A DNA stretch of 64,000 nt from Blastococcus sp. CT_GayMR16 (GTDB lineage: Bacteria > Actinomycetota > Actinomycetes > Mycobacteriales > Geodermatophilaceae). The notes under the pieces are model-generated. The model did not search any database. It saw nothing but the letters and a program-made list of their open reading frames with translations, and was not told where the DNA came from. The DNA lies in assembly GCF_004570875.1 (NCBI RefSeq), contig NZ_SPQK01000014.1, positions 1-64,000 of the forward strand, given 5' to 3'. Below are positions 16,579 through 26,875 of the stretch, piece after piece. Each line of letters starts with the position of its first letter. Position 1 is the first letter of the stretch. Position numbers and translations under genes: made by a program.

Positions 16579-18582
16579 TCAGATTTCGACCGGGCTGCCC
16601 ATTGTGACGGTCCGGTCGACCGGCAGACCGAAGTAGGCGGCCGGATCGGCGGCGTTGTGGGCCAGCCGCAGGAACAGCACCTTGCGCCACGGCGCCATTC
16701 CCTTCGCCCGCGTCCGCCGGATGGATCCGCGGGACAGGAAGAACGACGCCCCCTCGATCTCGATGGTGCCGGGGTAGAGAGCACCGGTCGCACAGGCCTG
16801 TGCGAGCGCCTCCGGCAGGTTCGGCTCGTCGGAGAACCCGAAGCGGACGGCGAGGTGCTGGATGCGGTCGTTGTCGTAGCCCAGGTGGTCGACTTCGAAC
16901 CGGTCGGCCACGGGCACGTGGGGCACGTTGGCGGAGCTCGCGGACACGATGAGCACGTTCTCGTGGAGGATCTTGTTGTGCTCGACGTTGGCCCGCAGGG
17001 CCAGCGGGGTGGTCTCCTTGCCCGGGTGCGGGAACACCGCGGTGCCGGAGACCCGCGGCAGCCCGCGCGCGTTCACGTCGTCGATGAAATCCGACAGCGT
17101 TCCCTCCTGCTTCCGGCGGTTCCCGGCCACGATCTCCCGCCCCCGGCGCCAGGTGGTCATGACCGTGAACACCACGAGGGCGATGAGCAACGGCAGCCAC
17201 CCACCGTGGGCCACCTTCGACAGATTCGCCGCGAGGAACGTGAGCTCCACGCCGCCGAAGGCCACCGCCGCGAGCGCCAGCTTCCACGGCCCCCAGTGCC
17301 ACAGCATCCGGGCGACGAGCAGCATCAGCAGCGTGTCGATGACCAGGGCGCCGGTCACGGACACCCCGTACGCCGTCGCCAGCCGTTCCGCGGAGCCGAA
17401 CGTCAGCATCACGACCATCACGCCGACGTAGAGCAGGGCGTTGACCCCCGGGAGGTAGATCTGTCCGCCCTCGTGCTCGGAGGTCTGGCGCACGGTCACC
17501 GGTGGCAGCAGGCCGAGCTGCACCGCCTGCCGGCTCAGGGAGAAGGCGCCGGTGATGACCGCCTGGCTGGCGATCACGGTCGCCGCGGTGGCCAGCACGA
17601 CCATCGGCAGCTGCGCCCAGTCCGGATAGAGCAGGTAGAACGGGCTCTCGACGGCGTCCGGGTGCCGGATGATCAGCGAGGCCTGGCCGAGGTAGTTGAG
17701 GATCAGCGCGGGGAACACGACGAAGAACCAGCCCCGCAGGATCGGTGACCGGCCGAAGTGCCCCATGTCGGCGTACAGGGCCTCGGCGCCGGTGATCACC
17801 AGCACGATGGCGCCCATGGCGATGAACGCGATGCCCGGGTGCCCGACGACGAACCCGATCGCATAGGTCGGTGAAAGCCCCTTCAGGACGCCGGGGTACG
17901 CCACGATCCCGCCGATCCCCGCCGCCGCGAGCGCGGCGAACCACACCAGCGTGACCGGCCCGAACAGGGCACCGACCCGGCCGGTGCCGAAGCGCTGCAC
18001 GGCGAACAGGAGGGTGAGGATCACCGCGGCGGCGGGCACGACGAGGTGATCGAGTGCCGGGGCGGCGACCCGGACGCCCTCGACGGCCGACAACACGCTG
18101 ATCGCCGGGGTGATCAGCGAGTCGCCGTAGAAGAGGGACACCCCGAGGATCCCGATGACGACGATCGGCGCCGTGCCGGCGGGCCGGCCCGCGTACAGGC
18201 GGCGGGCCAGAGCGGTGAGCGCCATGACGCCGCCCTCGCCGTCGTTGTCGGCCCGCATGAGGATCCCGATGTACTTGATCGACACGATCAGGGTCACCGA
18301 CCAGAACATCAGCGAGACGACCCCGTAGACGTCGCCGACGGTCGGGCGCACCGCCCCGTCGTTGATGGAGAACACGGTCTGCAACGCGTAGAGCGGGCTC
18401 GTGCCGATGTCGCCGAAGACGATGCCGAGGGCGGCCAGCACGAGGCCGCCGGCAGCACCGTGGGGCGGGTTCTTGGCCGGTGCCTGCGCGGCTGGGACGG
18501 GGGAATCGGCGTGCGCGACGTCCGACGCCGTCGCGCCGCTCCCGCGAACCTCGTCTTCGGTCACGAGAGGAGCCTGCACCAC
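16579..18582 (-). CDS. kup: Kup-family potassium uptake protein
   Basis: A 667-residue K+ uptake transporter (KUP/HAK/KT). After a ~45-residue leader comes the diagnostic LAALGIVFGDIGTSPLYAL in the first membrane helix, about twelve transmembrane segments in the first ~430 residues, and a long hydrophilic C-terminal domain. It is a proton-coupled K+ symporter used under low K+ or osmotic stress. The start GTG at 18582 is preceded by GGGGA. It lies 57 bp downstream of, and on the same strand as, the PPOX gene. Length is near normal (620-670). Confidence 0.95.
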   Translation of the reverse strand: MVQAPLVTEDEVRGSGATASDVAHADSPVPAAQAPAKNPPHGAAGGLVLAALGIVFGDIGTSPLYALQTVFSINDGAVRPTVGDVYGVVSLMFWSVTLIVSIKYIGILMRADNDGEGGVMALTALARRLYAGRPAGTAPIVVIGILGVSLFYGDSLITPAISVLSAVEGVRVAAPALDHLVVPAAAVILTLLFAVQRFGTGRVGALFGPVTLVWFAALAAAGIGGIVAYPGVLKGLSPTYAIGFVVGHPGIAFIAMGAIVLVITGAEALYADMGHFGRSPILRGWFFVVFPALILNYLGQASLIIRHPDAVESPFYLLYPDWAQLPMVVLATAATVIASQAVITGAFSLSRQAVQLGLLPPVTVRQTSEHEGGQIYLPGVNALLYVGVMVVMLTFGSAERLATAYGVSVTGALVIDTLLMLLVARMLWHWGPWKLALAAVAFGGVELTFLAANLSKVAHGGWLPLLIALVVFTVMTTWRRGREIVAGNRRKQEGTLSDFIDDVNARGLPRVSGTAVFPHPGKETTPLALRANVEHNKILHENVLIVSASSANVPHVPVADRFEVDHLGYDNDRIQHLAVRFGFSDEPNLPEALAQACATGALYPGTIEIEGASFFLSRGSIRRTRAKGMAPWRKVLFLRLAHNAADPAAYFGLPVDRTVTMGSPVEI

Positions 18583-18639
18583 AGTGTCCCCGGCCGCAGT
18601 GTCCGACCAACGCCCGGTCGGCGATTCCTCGGGCCGGGG

Positions 18640-19032
18640 TCAGCCCATCGAGTGGATCTTGTCCGCAGCGATCCTGAGGAGGACCCGGACCTGGTCGCGT
18701 CCCCCGAACCACGGGTACGGACCACCGAGGTACCGCTGGGCGAGGGCCTCGATGTGCTCGGCTGCCCCGTCGGTGGTCGCGTCGACGACCCGGCCCCGGA
18801 CGGCGAAGTACCGGGTGGGGTTCTCAGGATCGGAGACGCCCAGCGCCACGCGTGGGTCCCGTTCGACGTTCCTGACCTTCTGGAAGCCCTGCACGGTGTT
18901 GATGAGGACGTGCGAGCCGTCGGTGTCCACCCAGGTCTGCGTCATCTGAGGGGACCCGTCAGGCATCGTCGTCGCCACATAACAGGTGCTGGGCCTGCGC
19001 AGGAGGGCGAGCAACTCGTCGGGCAGGTCCAT
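18640..19032 (-). CDS. PPOX-class F420-dependent oxidoreductase
   Basis: A 130-residue split-barrel protein. It has the PPOX pattern: MDLPDELLALLRRPSTCYVATTMPDG (first helix and strand), then TWVDTDGSHVLINTVQG, a KVRNVERDPRVALGV motif and YFAVRGRVVDAT. Proteins of this type bind F420 or FMN and reduce small molecules. The ATG at 19032 has AGGGAG upstream. It precedes kup on the same strand by 57 bp; a functional link is doubtful. Confidence 0.88.
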   Translation of the reverse strand: MDLPDELLALLRRPSTCYVATTMPDGSPQMTQTWVDTDGSHVLINTVQGFQKVRNVERDPRVALGVSDPENPTRYFAVRGRVVDATTDGAAEHIEALAQRYLGGPYPWFGGRDQVRVLLRIAADKIHSMG

Positions 19033-19164
19033 CCGGGTCTCCCTGGGAATCGGCCGCCCGCGACCGGGTCGTGCGCGGTGGAGGTCGTCTGCCGTCGAGT
19101 AGACGGGTCGCAGCCGGAATCCGCGCGGCCACCGGATGGACAGTCGCGTGCTGTGCACGCCCTG

Positions 19165-19446
19165 AGCCTGGCGGACGATCCGCGAGTCGGCGACGCAGCA
19201 CTACCAGCTGCGGCAGCTGGAGGCGTGGGCGGCGAGGCGGACCCTGGAGGGGCACCGGGCGCTGATCGCGGACACGGCGGCCTTCGTCGCTGTGCGACCG
19301 TGGCACTGGCCCCGGTCGGCGTCCTGGTGGCTCATGCGTCGTGGCGGGCGGCGCCGGTGTTCGAGCGCATGGGCTACTCGCGGGCCGAGGTCGAAACCGT
19401 GCACCTCGAGGGCGTCCCGATCACGCGCGTGCTGATGCGGGCCCCG
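19165..19446 (+). pseudogene. Possible decayed acetyltransferase fragment
   Basis: This is the only coding-like signal in the 420-bp stretch 19033-19452. Late in it, VFERMGYSRAEVETVHLEG followed by VLMR reads like the C-terminal end of a GNAT N-acetyltransferase, and another frame just before it has a helix-like AWAARRTLEGHRALIAD. No single frame joins them, there is no start codon and no clear stop before the AsnC gene. It is best read as a remnant. A chance similarity cannot be excluded. Confidence 0.25.
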
Positions 19447-19452
19447 TTCCCG

Positions 19453-19974
19453 TCAGTCCTCGGCCGCCCGCCGCCTCATAGCCGAACGCCCGGCATCGGG
19501 CGTCGCCCCGGACTCCAGGAGCGGGAGGGTGCGCCAGGGAACCAGGGTGGACAGGGCGACGACGCTGGTGGAGCGGACCACCGCCGACGAGCGGTTGAGG
19601 TCGACCAGCACCTGCTGCAGCGCTTCGTGCGAGCGGGCGGCGACCCGGCACAGCACGTCGCCGCTGCCCGTGGTCGCGTGCGCCTCGAGCAGACCCGGGA
19701 TCGCCTCCAGGTCACGCTGCACGTCCTCGATGGCGCCCTGCGCGATCTCCAGGGTCACGAAGGCCTGGACGCCGAACCCGGCGGCCTCGACGTCGACGTC
19801 GGGGCCGTACCCGGTGACGACGCCGCCCTCCTCCAGGCGCTGGAGACGCGCGGACACGGTGGCCCGGGCCACCCCGGTGATCCGGGACAGCTCCAGGGCC
19901 CCCGCGCGGGGGTGCTCGCGGAGTGCGGCCAGCAGGGCGACGTCCAGGGCGTCCAGGGGGCGCTTCTCGATCAC
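19453..19974 (-). CDS. Lrp/AsnC-family transcriptional regulator
   Basis: A 173-residue regulator. The N-terminal winged helix-turn-helix reads LDALDVALLAALREHPRAG then LSRITGVARATVSARLQRLEEGGVV, and a RAM ligand-binding domain follows (GFGVQAFVTLEI, EAHATTGSGDVLCRV). Such proteins sense amino acids or aromatic intermediates as oligomers. It is divergent from the homogentisate operon with a 117-bp gap that contains an inverted repeat, so control of hpd-hmgA-fahA (and itself) in response to tyrosine or a catabolite is likely. Confidence 0.9.
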   Translation of the reverse strand: MIEKRPLDALDVALLAALREHPRAGALELSRITGVARATVSARLQRLEEGGVVTGYGPDVDVEAAGFGVQAFVTLEIAQGAIEDVQRDLEAIPGLLEAHATTGSGDVLCRVAARSHEALQQVLVDLNRSSAVVRSTSVVALSTLVPWRTLPLLESGATPDAGRSAMRRRAAED

Positions 19975-20018
19975 CCGGCAACTATGCGCCCTGTACAGCA
20001 GAACGGGGCGACAGGTAG

Positions 20019-21297
<1,279 letters not shown>

Positions 21298-21307
21298 GGA
21301 GGACGAC

Positions 21308-22540
21308 GTGGCTCATTACCGGCAGGTGGGTGAGGTCCCGCCGAAGCGGCACACGCAGTTCCGTCGTTCGGACGGCGGGCTCTACTCCGAGGAGCTGATG
21401 GGGGAGGAGGGCTTCTCGTCGGACTCCTCGTTGCTCTACCACCGCGCCATCCCCTCGGCCCTGGTGGACGCACGCCCCTGGGAGCTGCCCGACCAGTCGC
21501 TGACGGCGAACAGCCCGCTGCTTCCCCGGCACCTGAAGCTGCACGACCTCTTCCCCGGTGAGGAGGCCATGCCGTCGAAAGGCGTGGGCGTCGACCCGGT
21601 GACCGGCCGGAGGCTGGTGCTGGGCAACGCCGACGTCCGGATCTCCTATGCGGTGTCCTCGCTGACCTCGCCGTACTACCGCAACGCCACCGGCGACGAG
21701 TGTGTCTTCGTCGAGCGCGGCACGGCCACGGTCGAGACCGTCTTCGGCGCGCTGGACGTCGGCCCCGGCGACTACGTGATCGTCCCCCGGGCGACGACGC
21801 ACCGCTGGGTGCCGACCGGCAGCCCGGACAGCATGGAGCCGCTGCGCACTTACGCGATCGAGGCCAACAGCCACATCGCCCCGCCGAAGCGGTACCTGTC
21901 CAAGTACGGCCAGCTGCTCGAGCACGCCCCGTACTGCGAGCGCGACCTGCGCGGCCCGAGCGAGCCGATGGTGGCCGAGGGGAGCGACGTCGAGGTCTAC
22001 GTCAAGCACCGCGGCGAGGGTCCCGGCGGGCTCGGCGGCTCGATCCACGTCGTCCCGGAGCACCCGTTCGACGTCGTCGGGTGGGACGGCTGCCTCTACC
22101 CCTACGTCTTCAACGTCGCCGACTTCGAGCCCATCACCGGCCGGGTGCACCAACCGCCGCCGGTGCACCAGGTCTTCGAGGGCAACAACTTCGTGATCTG
22201 CAACTTCGTGCCCCGCAAGGTCGACTACCACCCGCTCGCCGTCCCGGTGCCCTACTACCACTCCAACGTCGACTCCGACGAGGTCATGTTCTACGTCGAC
22301 GGCGACTACGAGGCGCGCAAGGGCTCGGGCATCGGCAAGGGCTCGATCTCGCTGCACCCCGGCGGGCACAGCCACGGCCCGCAGCCGGGCGCGGTGGAAC
22401 GGTCGCTCGGTGCGGAGTTCTTCGACGAGCTCGCCGTCATGGTCGACACCTTCCGGCCGCTCGGCCTGGGCGAGGGCGGCACGGCCGTGGACGACGGGAC
22501 GTACGCCTGGTCGTGGTCCGGCCGCGGACCGCAGGCGTGA
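21308..22540 (+). CDS. hmgA: Homogentisate 1,2-dioxygenase
   Basis: A 410-residue cupin-type iron dioxygenase opening homogentisate to maleylacetoacetate. The metal-site region reads PYYHSNVDSDEVMFY (His318 and an acidic ligand near 324-325), and a second His cluster is in LHPGGHSHGPQP (350-356). The DECVFVERGTATVET and GDYVIVPRATTHRW cupin strands are present. It follows hpd by 10 bp with GAGGA upstream, and its stop overlaps the next start (GTGA at 22537-22540). The sequence is of the actinobacterial rather than the proteobacterial type. Confidence 0.95.
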   Translation: MAHYRQVGEVPPKRHTQFRRSDGGLYSEELMGEEGFSSDSSLLYHRAIPSALVDARPWELPDQSLTANSPLLPRHLKLHDLFPGEEAMPSKGVGVDPVTGRRLVLGNADVRISYAVSSLTSPYYRNATGDECVFVERGTATVETVFGALDVGPGDYVIVPRATTHRWVPTGSPDSMEPLRTYAIEANSHIAPPKRYLSKYGQLLEHAPYCERDLRGPSEPMVAEGSDVEVYVKHRGEGPGGLGGSIHVVPEHPFDVVGWDGCLYPYVFNVADFEPITGRVHQPPPVHQVFEGNNFVICNFVPRKVDYHPLAVPVPYYHSNVDSDEVMFYVDGDYEARKGSGIGKGSISLHPGGHSHGPQPGAVERSLGAEFFDELAVMVDTFRPLGLGEGGTAVDDGTYAWSWSGRGPQA

Positions 22541-23742
22541 GCTGGCTCGACCTTCCCGCCGACACCGGGTTCGGGCTCGACAACCTGCCGCTCGGCGTCT
22601 TCTCCACGCCGGGCACCGAGCCTCGCTCCGGCGTCCGCATCGGCGACCTGGTGCTCGACCTGTGGGCGTGGAGCCACGACGAGGACCACCGCACCGGTTC
22701 CCTGAACGCTTTCCTGGCCCGCGGCCCGGAGCGGTGGGCGCAGCTGCGGAGCGAGCTCCGCGGCTCCCTCACCGACGAGGCCCACCGCGGCGGCACCGAG
22801 CCCTTCCTCGTGCCGGTCGACCAGGTGGAGATGCACCTGCCGGTCGAGGTGGCCGACTACGTCGACTTCTACAGCTCGCGGCAGCACGCCGAGAACATCG
22901 GCAGGATCTTCCGCCCGGACGCCGAGCCGCTTACCCCGAACTGGACGCATCTGCCGATCGGCTATCACGGTCGCGCCGGCACCGTGCGGGTCTCCGGCAC
23001 GCCGGTCGTCCGGCCGTCCGGGCAGCGCCGGTCGCCGGCCGACGACGCCCCGACGTTCGGCCCCTCGGAGCGGCTGGACATCGAGGCGGAGGTCGGCTTC
23101 GTCGTCGGGACGCCGTCGGCACTGGGGGAGGCGGTGCCGCTCCGCGCCTTTCCCGACCACGTGTTCGGGGTCTGCCTGGTGAACGACTGGTCGGCACGTG
23201 ACCTGCAGGCCTGGGAGTACGTGCCTCTGGGACCCTTCCTCGGCAAGTCGTTCCTCACCTCGGTCTCCCCGTGGGTGGTCCCGCTGGCCGCGCTGGAGGC
23301 GGCCCGGGTGGCGCCGCCGCCCCGCGACCACACCGTGCTGCACTACCTGGAGGACGACGAACATCCCTGGGGGCTGGACATCACCCTCGAGGTGGCGCTG
23401 AACGGCGAACGGATCAGCCGGCCCCCGTTCCGCGAGATGTACTGGACGGCGGCCCAGCAGCTCGCACACCTGACCGGGAACGGGGCCGCGCTCCGCACCG
23501 GTGACCTGTTCGCCTCCGGCACCGTGAGCGGCCCGGAGCTCCGTCAGCGCGGCTCCCTCATCGAGCTGTCCTGGAACGGCCGGGAGCCGCTGACCCTCGC
23601 CGACGGCTCGACCCGCACGTTCCTCGAGGACGGCGACGTCGTCACGATCTCCGCGTCGGCGCCCGGCCCGGGGGGCAGCCGGATCGGCTTCGGCGAGGTC
23701 ACCGGGCGGGTGGTTCCCCCGCGACACACCCTGTCCGGTTAG
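22537..23742 (+). CDS. fahA: Fumarylacetoacetase
   Basis: A 401-residue hydrolase splitting fumarylacetoacetate to fumarate and acetoacetate, the last step of homogentisate catabolism. The FAH N-terminal domain (FGLDNLPLGVF) is followed by the catalytic fold: YVDFYSSRQHAENIG (metal Asp and general-base His), LDIEAEVGFVVG with the E-x-E ligands, and VNDWSARDLQAWEY. The active GTG overlaps the hmgA stop by 4 nt. A maleylacetoacetate isomerase is not seen here, so it must lie elsewhere or the step is non-enzymatic. Confidence 0.95.
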   Translation: MSWLDLPADTGFGLDNLPLGVFSTPGTEPRSGVRIGDLVLDLWAWSHDEDHRTGSLNAFLARGPERWAQLRSELRGSLTDEAHRGGTEPFLVPVDQVEMHLPVEVADYVDFYSSRQHAENIGRIFRPDAEPLTPNWTHLPIGYHGRAGTVRVSGTPVVRPSGQRRSPADDAPTFGPSERLDIEAEVGFVVGTPSALGEAVPLRAFPDHVFGVCLVNDWSARDLQAWEYVPLGPFLGKSFLTSVSPWVVPLAALEAARVAPPPRDHTVLHYLEDDEHPWGLDITLEVALNGERISRPPFREMYWTAAQQLAHLTGNGAALRTGDLFASGTVSGPELRQRGSLIELSWNGREPLTLADGSTRTFLEDGDVVTISASAPGPGGSRIGFGEVTGRVVPPRHTLSG

Positions 23743-23752
23743 CTTGCCGGAG

Positions 23753-24529
23753 ATGGAGATCCGGGCGGGCCGGGTGGTGGTCCACTTCGTGGAGCACGGG
23801 GCCGGCCTACCCGTGCTGGTGCTCCACGGCGCGGGCGTCGACCACCGCGAGGCGGAGGCGTGCTTCGAGCCGCTGCTCGACGGCGTGGCCGGGCTGCGGC
23901 GGATCTATCCCGACCTCCCCGGAATGGGCGCGACCCGCGCGCCCGAGACGCTGCGCAGCGCCGACGACGTCCTCGACACGCTGCTCGACTTCGCCGACGA
24001 GGTGAGTAACGGCACTGCCTACCTCCTCATCGGTCACTCCGCCGGCGCGTACTTCGCGCGGGCGATGGCCGCGCGGCGCCCGGCGCAGGTCACCGGTCTC
24101 GCTCTGGTCTGCCCGCTGCTGCCGGGACTGCGCGACGTCCCGGAGCACCGTGTCGTCGTCGGATCGGGTGCCCTCGGGGACGACGTCTTCCGGAGCTACT
24201 TCGTGATCCAGACCCCGGAGACGCTCGAACGGTACGAGCGTTCCGTCGCCCCGGCCGCCGCTCTCGTCGACCAGGCGGCGCTCGAGCGGATCGGCGAACG
24301 ATGGGCGCTCGCCCCGGATCAGGGGCCGGCCTACGCGGGGCCGACGGTCGTCGTGGCGGGGCGGCTGGACTCGACGGTCGGCTACGCCGCCGCTGCCGAC
24401 CTCGTCGACCACTACCCGCACGCCTCGCTCGCCGTGGTCGATGACGCGGGTCACGCCCTGCCCCACGAGCAACCGGAACTCCTGCGCGCCCTCCTCGCCG
24501 AGTGGCTCTCCCGCGTCGAGCGCGCGTAG
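23753..24529 (+). CDS. Alpha/beta hydrolase
   Basis: A 258-residue hydrolase with the canonical triad: nucleophile Ser96 in GHSAGAYF, Asp in VVAGRLDST, and His in DDAGHALPHEQP. The oxyanion segment VLVLHGAG is also clear. It begins about 10 bp after fahA and is likely the fourth gene of the operon; a role on an aromatic ester or lactone is possible but unproven. I selected the ATG at 23753; a TTG three codons upstream is an alternative. Confidence 0.85.
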   Translation: MEIRAGRVVVHFVEHGAGLPVLVLHGAGVDHREAEACFEPLLDGVAGLRRIYPDLPGMGATRAPETLRSADDVLDTLLDFADEVSNGTAYLLIGHSAGAYFARAMAARRPAQVTGLALVCPLLPGLRDVPEHRVVVGSGALGDDVFRSYFVIQTPETLERYERSVAPAAALVDQAALERIGERWALAPDQGPAYAGPTVVVAGRLDSTVGYAAAADLVDHYPHASLAVVDDAGHALPHEQPELLRALLAEWLSRVERA

Positions 24530-24563
24530 CGTCGCTGGGAACCGTCGTTTCCAGGGGACGCCG

Positions 24564-24931
24564 ATGGCTCTGCTCCGCCGGATCGCGGGCGCCTGGCCGG
24601 CCGCCGCCCCCGCCGTCCTGCCCGCGGGACTGCTCGCTGAGCCCACTCGTGCGGCCGGCCGGGTCGCCCGTCCTGCCGTGGACGCCACGGCGGCGGTGGC
24701 CGGGTGGTGCCCGGCGCCGAGCTGGCACGGGCCTCGGGCACCGAGCGGGCCGAGCTGGTGCGGACGGCGGCGGTGTTCGCGCGCCTCTCCCCGGAGCAGA
24801 AGGTCTCGCTGGTCGGGGCGCTGGACCCGGTGTCCTGGCTGGTCGTGCTGGGCTGGGCAGCCGTCGGGACGGCGACAGCCGAGCTCGCGCCCGGCCTGAT
24901 CGAGCGGCTCCGGGGCGATCGAGCTACCTGA
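24564..24931 (+). pseudogene. Remnant of a cation-transporting P-type ATPase
   Basis: The start is intact (ATG at 24564 with GGGG upstream), giving a ~45-residue Ala/Arg-rich N-terminus. Around 24700 the sense passes into another frame that reads VVPGAELARASG..., VFARLSPEQKVSLVGAL and WLVVLGWAAVGTATAELAP. The VFAR-SPEQK element is the hinge motif of the P-type ATPase phosphorylation domain, and the last part resembles a C-terminal helix. The phosphorylated DKTG aspartate, ATP-binding domain and most helices are missing. Hence a large internal deletion left a 368-bp scar; its end overlaps the next gene by 8 bp. Confidence 0.6.
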
Positions 24932-26059
24932 CCGGACCGCGGAGCTCCCGCGCGATGGCCCGTGCGGCCGCCCGGGCATCGAGATTGATCTGCAGGAGCA
25001 GGCCCTTGAGCGGGTTCGACAGCCCGACGAAGCGCAAGCCCGGGACGCTCGTCCGGGCGCCGTTCGCCGGCGGACGGCCGCGGTCGTCGAGCACGCCGAG
25101 GTGCCCGACCATCGGCGCGAGCGCGGTCGTGTACCCGGTCGCGGCGATCACGGCGCCGGGTGCGAGACGGGTGCCGTCGGCCAGCACCGCCTCGCCGCCG
25201 TCGAAGCGCTCCAGCGCGGCCACGGGGGTGACCCGCCCGGCCTTCAGCTCCCGGATCAGACCGACGTCGATCGTCGGGGTGACCCCGGTTGCCCGCATCT
25301 GGGTGACGACGCCGCTGCGCGGGGCGGGCAGGCCGTACCGGGTGAGGTCGCCGACGAACCGCCGCTGGAGGAACCGGTTGATCGGGTCGGCCAGCCAGGC
25401 GGGGGAGAAGTCCATCGAGATCGCGAGCAGCGTCGTCGGGATCGGTCCGAGGGAGCGGGGCACCACGTTCGGTGGTGTGCGCACCGCGAGCCGGACGCGG
25501 GCGGCCCCGCCCTCGGCGAGGTCGGCGGCGATCTCCGCACCGGTGTTCCCGGCGCCGACGACCAGGACGTCCGTGCCGCGGTAGCCCTCCGGGCCGGTGT
25601 AGGACGACGCGTGCAGCAGCTCGCCGCCGAAGGAGTCCTGTCCCGGCCAGGCCGCCCGGACCGGCTCCCGGTTGTAGCCGGTGGCGATCACCACCTGCCG
25701 GACCTGCAGTGGCGCTCCGTCGGTGTGCGCCTTCCAGGAGTCGCCGTCCTGCTCGAGCCGCTGCACCTCCGTCCCGAAGCGGGGGGTCAGGCCGTGGTGC
25801 CCGGCGTACTCGGTCAGGTAGCGGGCGACGTCGTCCTTGGCCACCCAGCGGCCGAACCGGCGCGGCATCCGCAGCCCGGGCAGGGCGGACTGCACGCGCG
25901 GGGTGTGCAGGTGCAGCCGGTCGTAGCGCTTACGCCACGAGAGTCGCCGACCGCCCCACCGCGGTCCACCACGAGCACGTCCACACCCCGGCGGCGCAAG
26001 CAGGCGGCGACCGCCAGCCCCGCCGGTCCCGCTCCGACCACCAGCACATCCTCGTCCAT
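24924..26059 (-). pseudogene. Flavin-dependent monooxygenase (FMO-like), frameshifted
   Basis: Two pieces of one NAD(P)/FAD enzyme lie in different frames. The first (ATG at 26059, GGGAGG upstream) carries the FAD motif VVGAGPAGLAVAACLRRRG. The second carries VQSALPGLRMPRRFGRW, the second Rossmann site VLVVGAGNTGAEIA and the ATGY segments to the normal C-terminus. They join at 25939-25943, where GA is repeated: removing 2 bp restores GDS-WRKRYDRLHLHTP, the expected family sequence, and a 377-residue protein. So a 2-bp duplication has broken it. A sequencing error or reversible tract is possible; everything else looks intact. Confidence 0.8.
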
Positions 26060-26108
26060 TCCGACCTCCCGGCGGGAGGCTAGCGGCAGCGGCTAGCGAC
26101 AGTGGCTC

Positions 26109-26777
26109 TCAGGCGGCGGAGAGAGCCCGGTCGAGGCCGTCGAGGATCAGGTTGAGCCCGTACTCGAACTCGTCGCCGTAGTCGTAGCCCGGCTGCAGGA
26201 TGTGCTGCACGGTCAGCTCCGTGAGGTGCGGATACATGCCGTCGGGCATGCGCGCGAACATCTGCCGGCCGACCTCCTGCGCCTCCTCCAGGGTGTCGAA
26301 CGGGAGGCTCCGCTGCTGCATCGCGAACCCGTAGATGTAGCCGTCCAGCGCGGAGAAGGCGTGCGCGGTCAGCTCGATCGAGAAGCCGGCCCGCCGAAGC
26401 GTCCCGATCACCGTGTCGTGGTGCCGCAGCGTGGCCGGCCCCGGCGCCGTCCGCGACTGCATCAGCGGCGTCGCCCAGGGGTGGCGGATCAGCGCCGCAC
26501 GGGCCGAGACGGCCCGCTCGCGCATCGCCGTCCGCCAGTCGGGATCGCCGGGAGGGAGGTCGATCTCGGCGAACACCAGGTCGACCATGCCGTCGAGCAG
26601 GGCGTCCTTGTTGGCCACGTGCTTGTACAACGACATGGCCTCGACGCCGAGGTCCTCGCCGAGCCGGCGCATGGTGAGCGACTCGAGGCCACCGGTGTCG
26701 GCGAGGGCGATCGCGGCACGCAGCACCCGTTCCGGGCTCAGGCGTGCGCGGCCGTGCCCGGGATCTCTCGGTGGCAT
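26109..26777 (-). CDS. TetR-family transcriptional regulator
   Basis: A 222-residue TetR/AcrR protein. The N-terminal helix-turn-helix is [20 protein letters not shown], then [28 protein letters not shown], and a TetR_C-type ligand domain follows ([25 protein letters not shown]). It has a strong AAGGAGG site. It is divergent from the MDR dehydrogenase with a perfect inverted repeat between them, so it most likely represses that gene and itself, with release by a small ligand. Confidence 0.93.
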   Translation of the reverse strand: MPPRDPGHGRARLSPERVLRAAIALADTGGLESLTMRRLGEDLGVEAMSLYKHVANKDALLDGMVDLVFAEIDLPPGDPDWRTAMRERAVSARAALIRHPWATPLMQSRTAPGPATLRHHDTVIGTLRRAGFSIELTAHAFSALDGYIYGFAMQQRSLPFDTLEEAQEVGRQMFARMPDGMYPHLTELTVQHILQPGYDYGDEFEYGLNLILDGLDRALSAA

Positions 26778-26799
26778 CGAGGGGCCCTCCTTTCGACTC

Positions 26800-26828
26800 T
26801 TGACTAGCTTACGTTGTAAGCGTAAGCC
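26800..26828 (+). promoter_or_regulatory. Candidate -35/-10 promoter of the MDR dehydrogenase
   Basis: TTGACT (26800-26805) is followed, after 17 bp, by TAAGCC (26823-26828), a poor -10. The element is overlapped by the TetR-type inverted repeat, as expected for steric repression. It is assigned by position only. Confidence 0.4.
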
Positions 26829-26841
26829 TTACAACGTAAGC
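26807..26841. promoter_or_regulatory. TetR operator: perfect 14-bp inverted repeat
   Basis: GCTTACGTTGTAAG (26807-26820) and CTTACAACGTAAGC (26828-26841) are perfect reverse complements around a 7-bp spacer. It lies in the gap between the divergent tetR-like and dehydrogenase genes and covers the likely promoters. The spacer CGTAAGC itself repeats part of the arm. This is the clearest operator in the window. Confidence 0.88.
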
Positions 26842-26875
26842 CAGGCAGTGCACGTCAGGGACCCCCGGAGGAAGC

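Noticed and set aside
24530-26108. Mobile-element insertion as cause of the decay zone
   Set aside because: No transposase, terminal inverted repeats or target duplications are visible; small deletions and a dinucleotide duplication explain the lesions.
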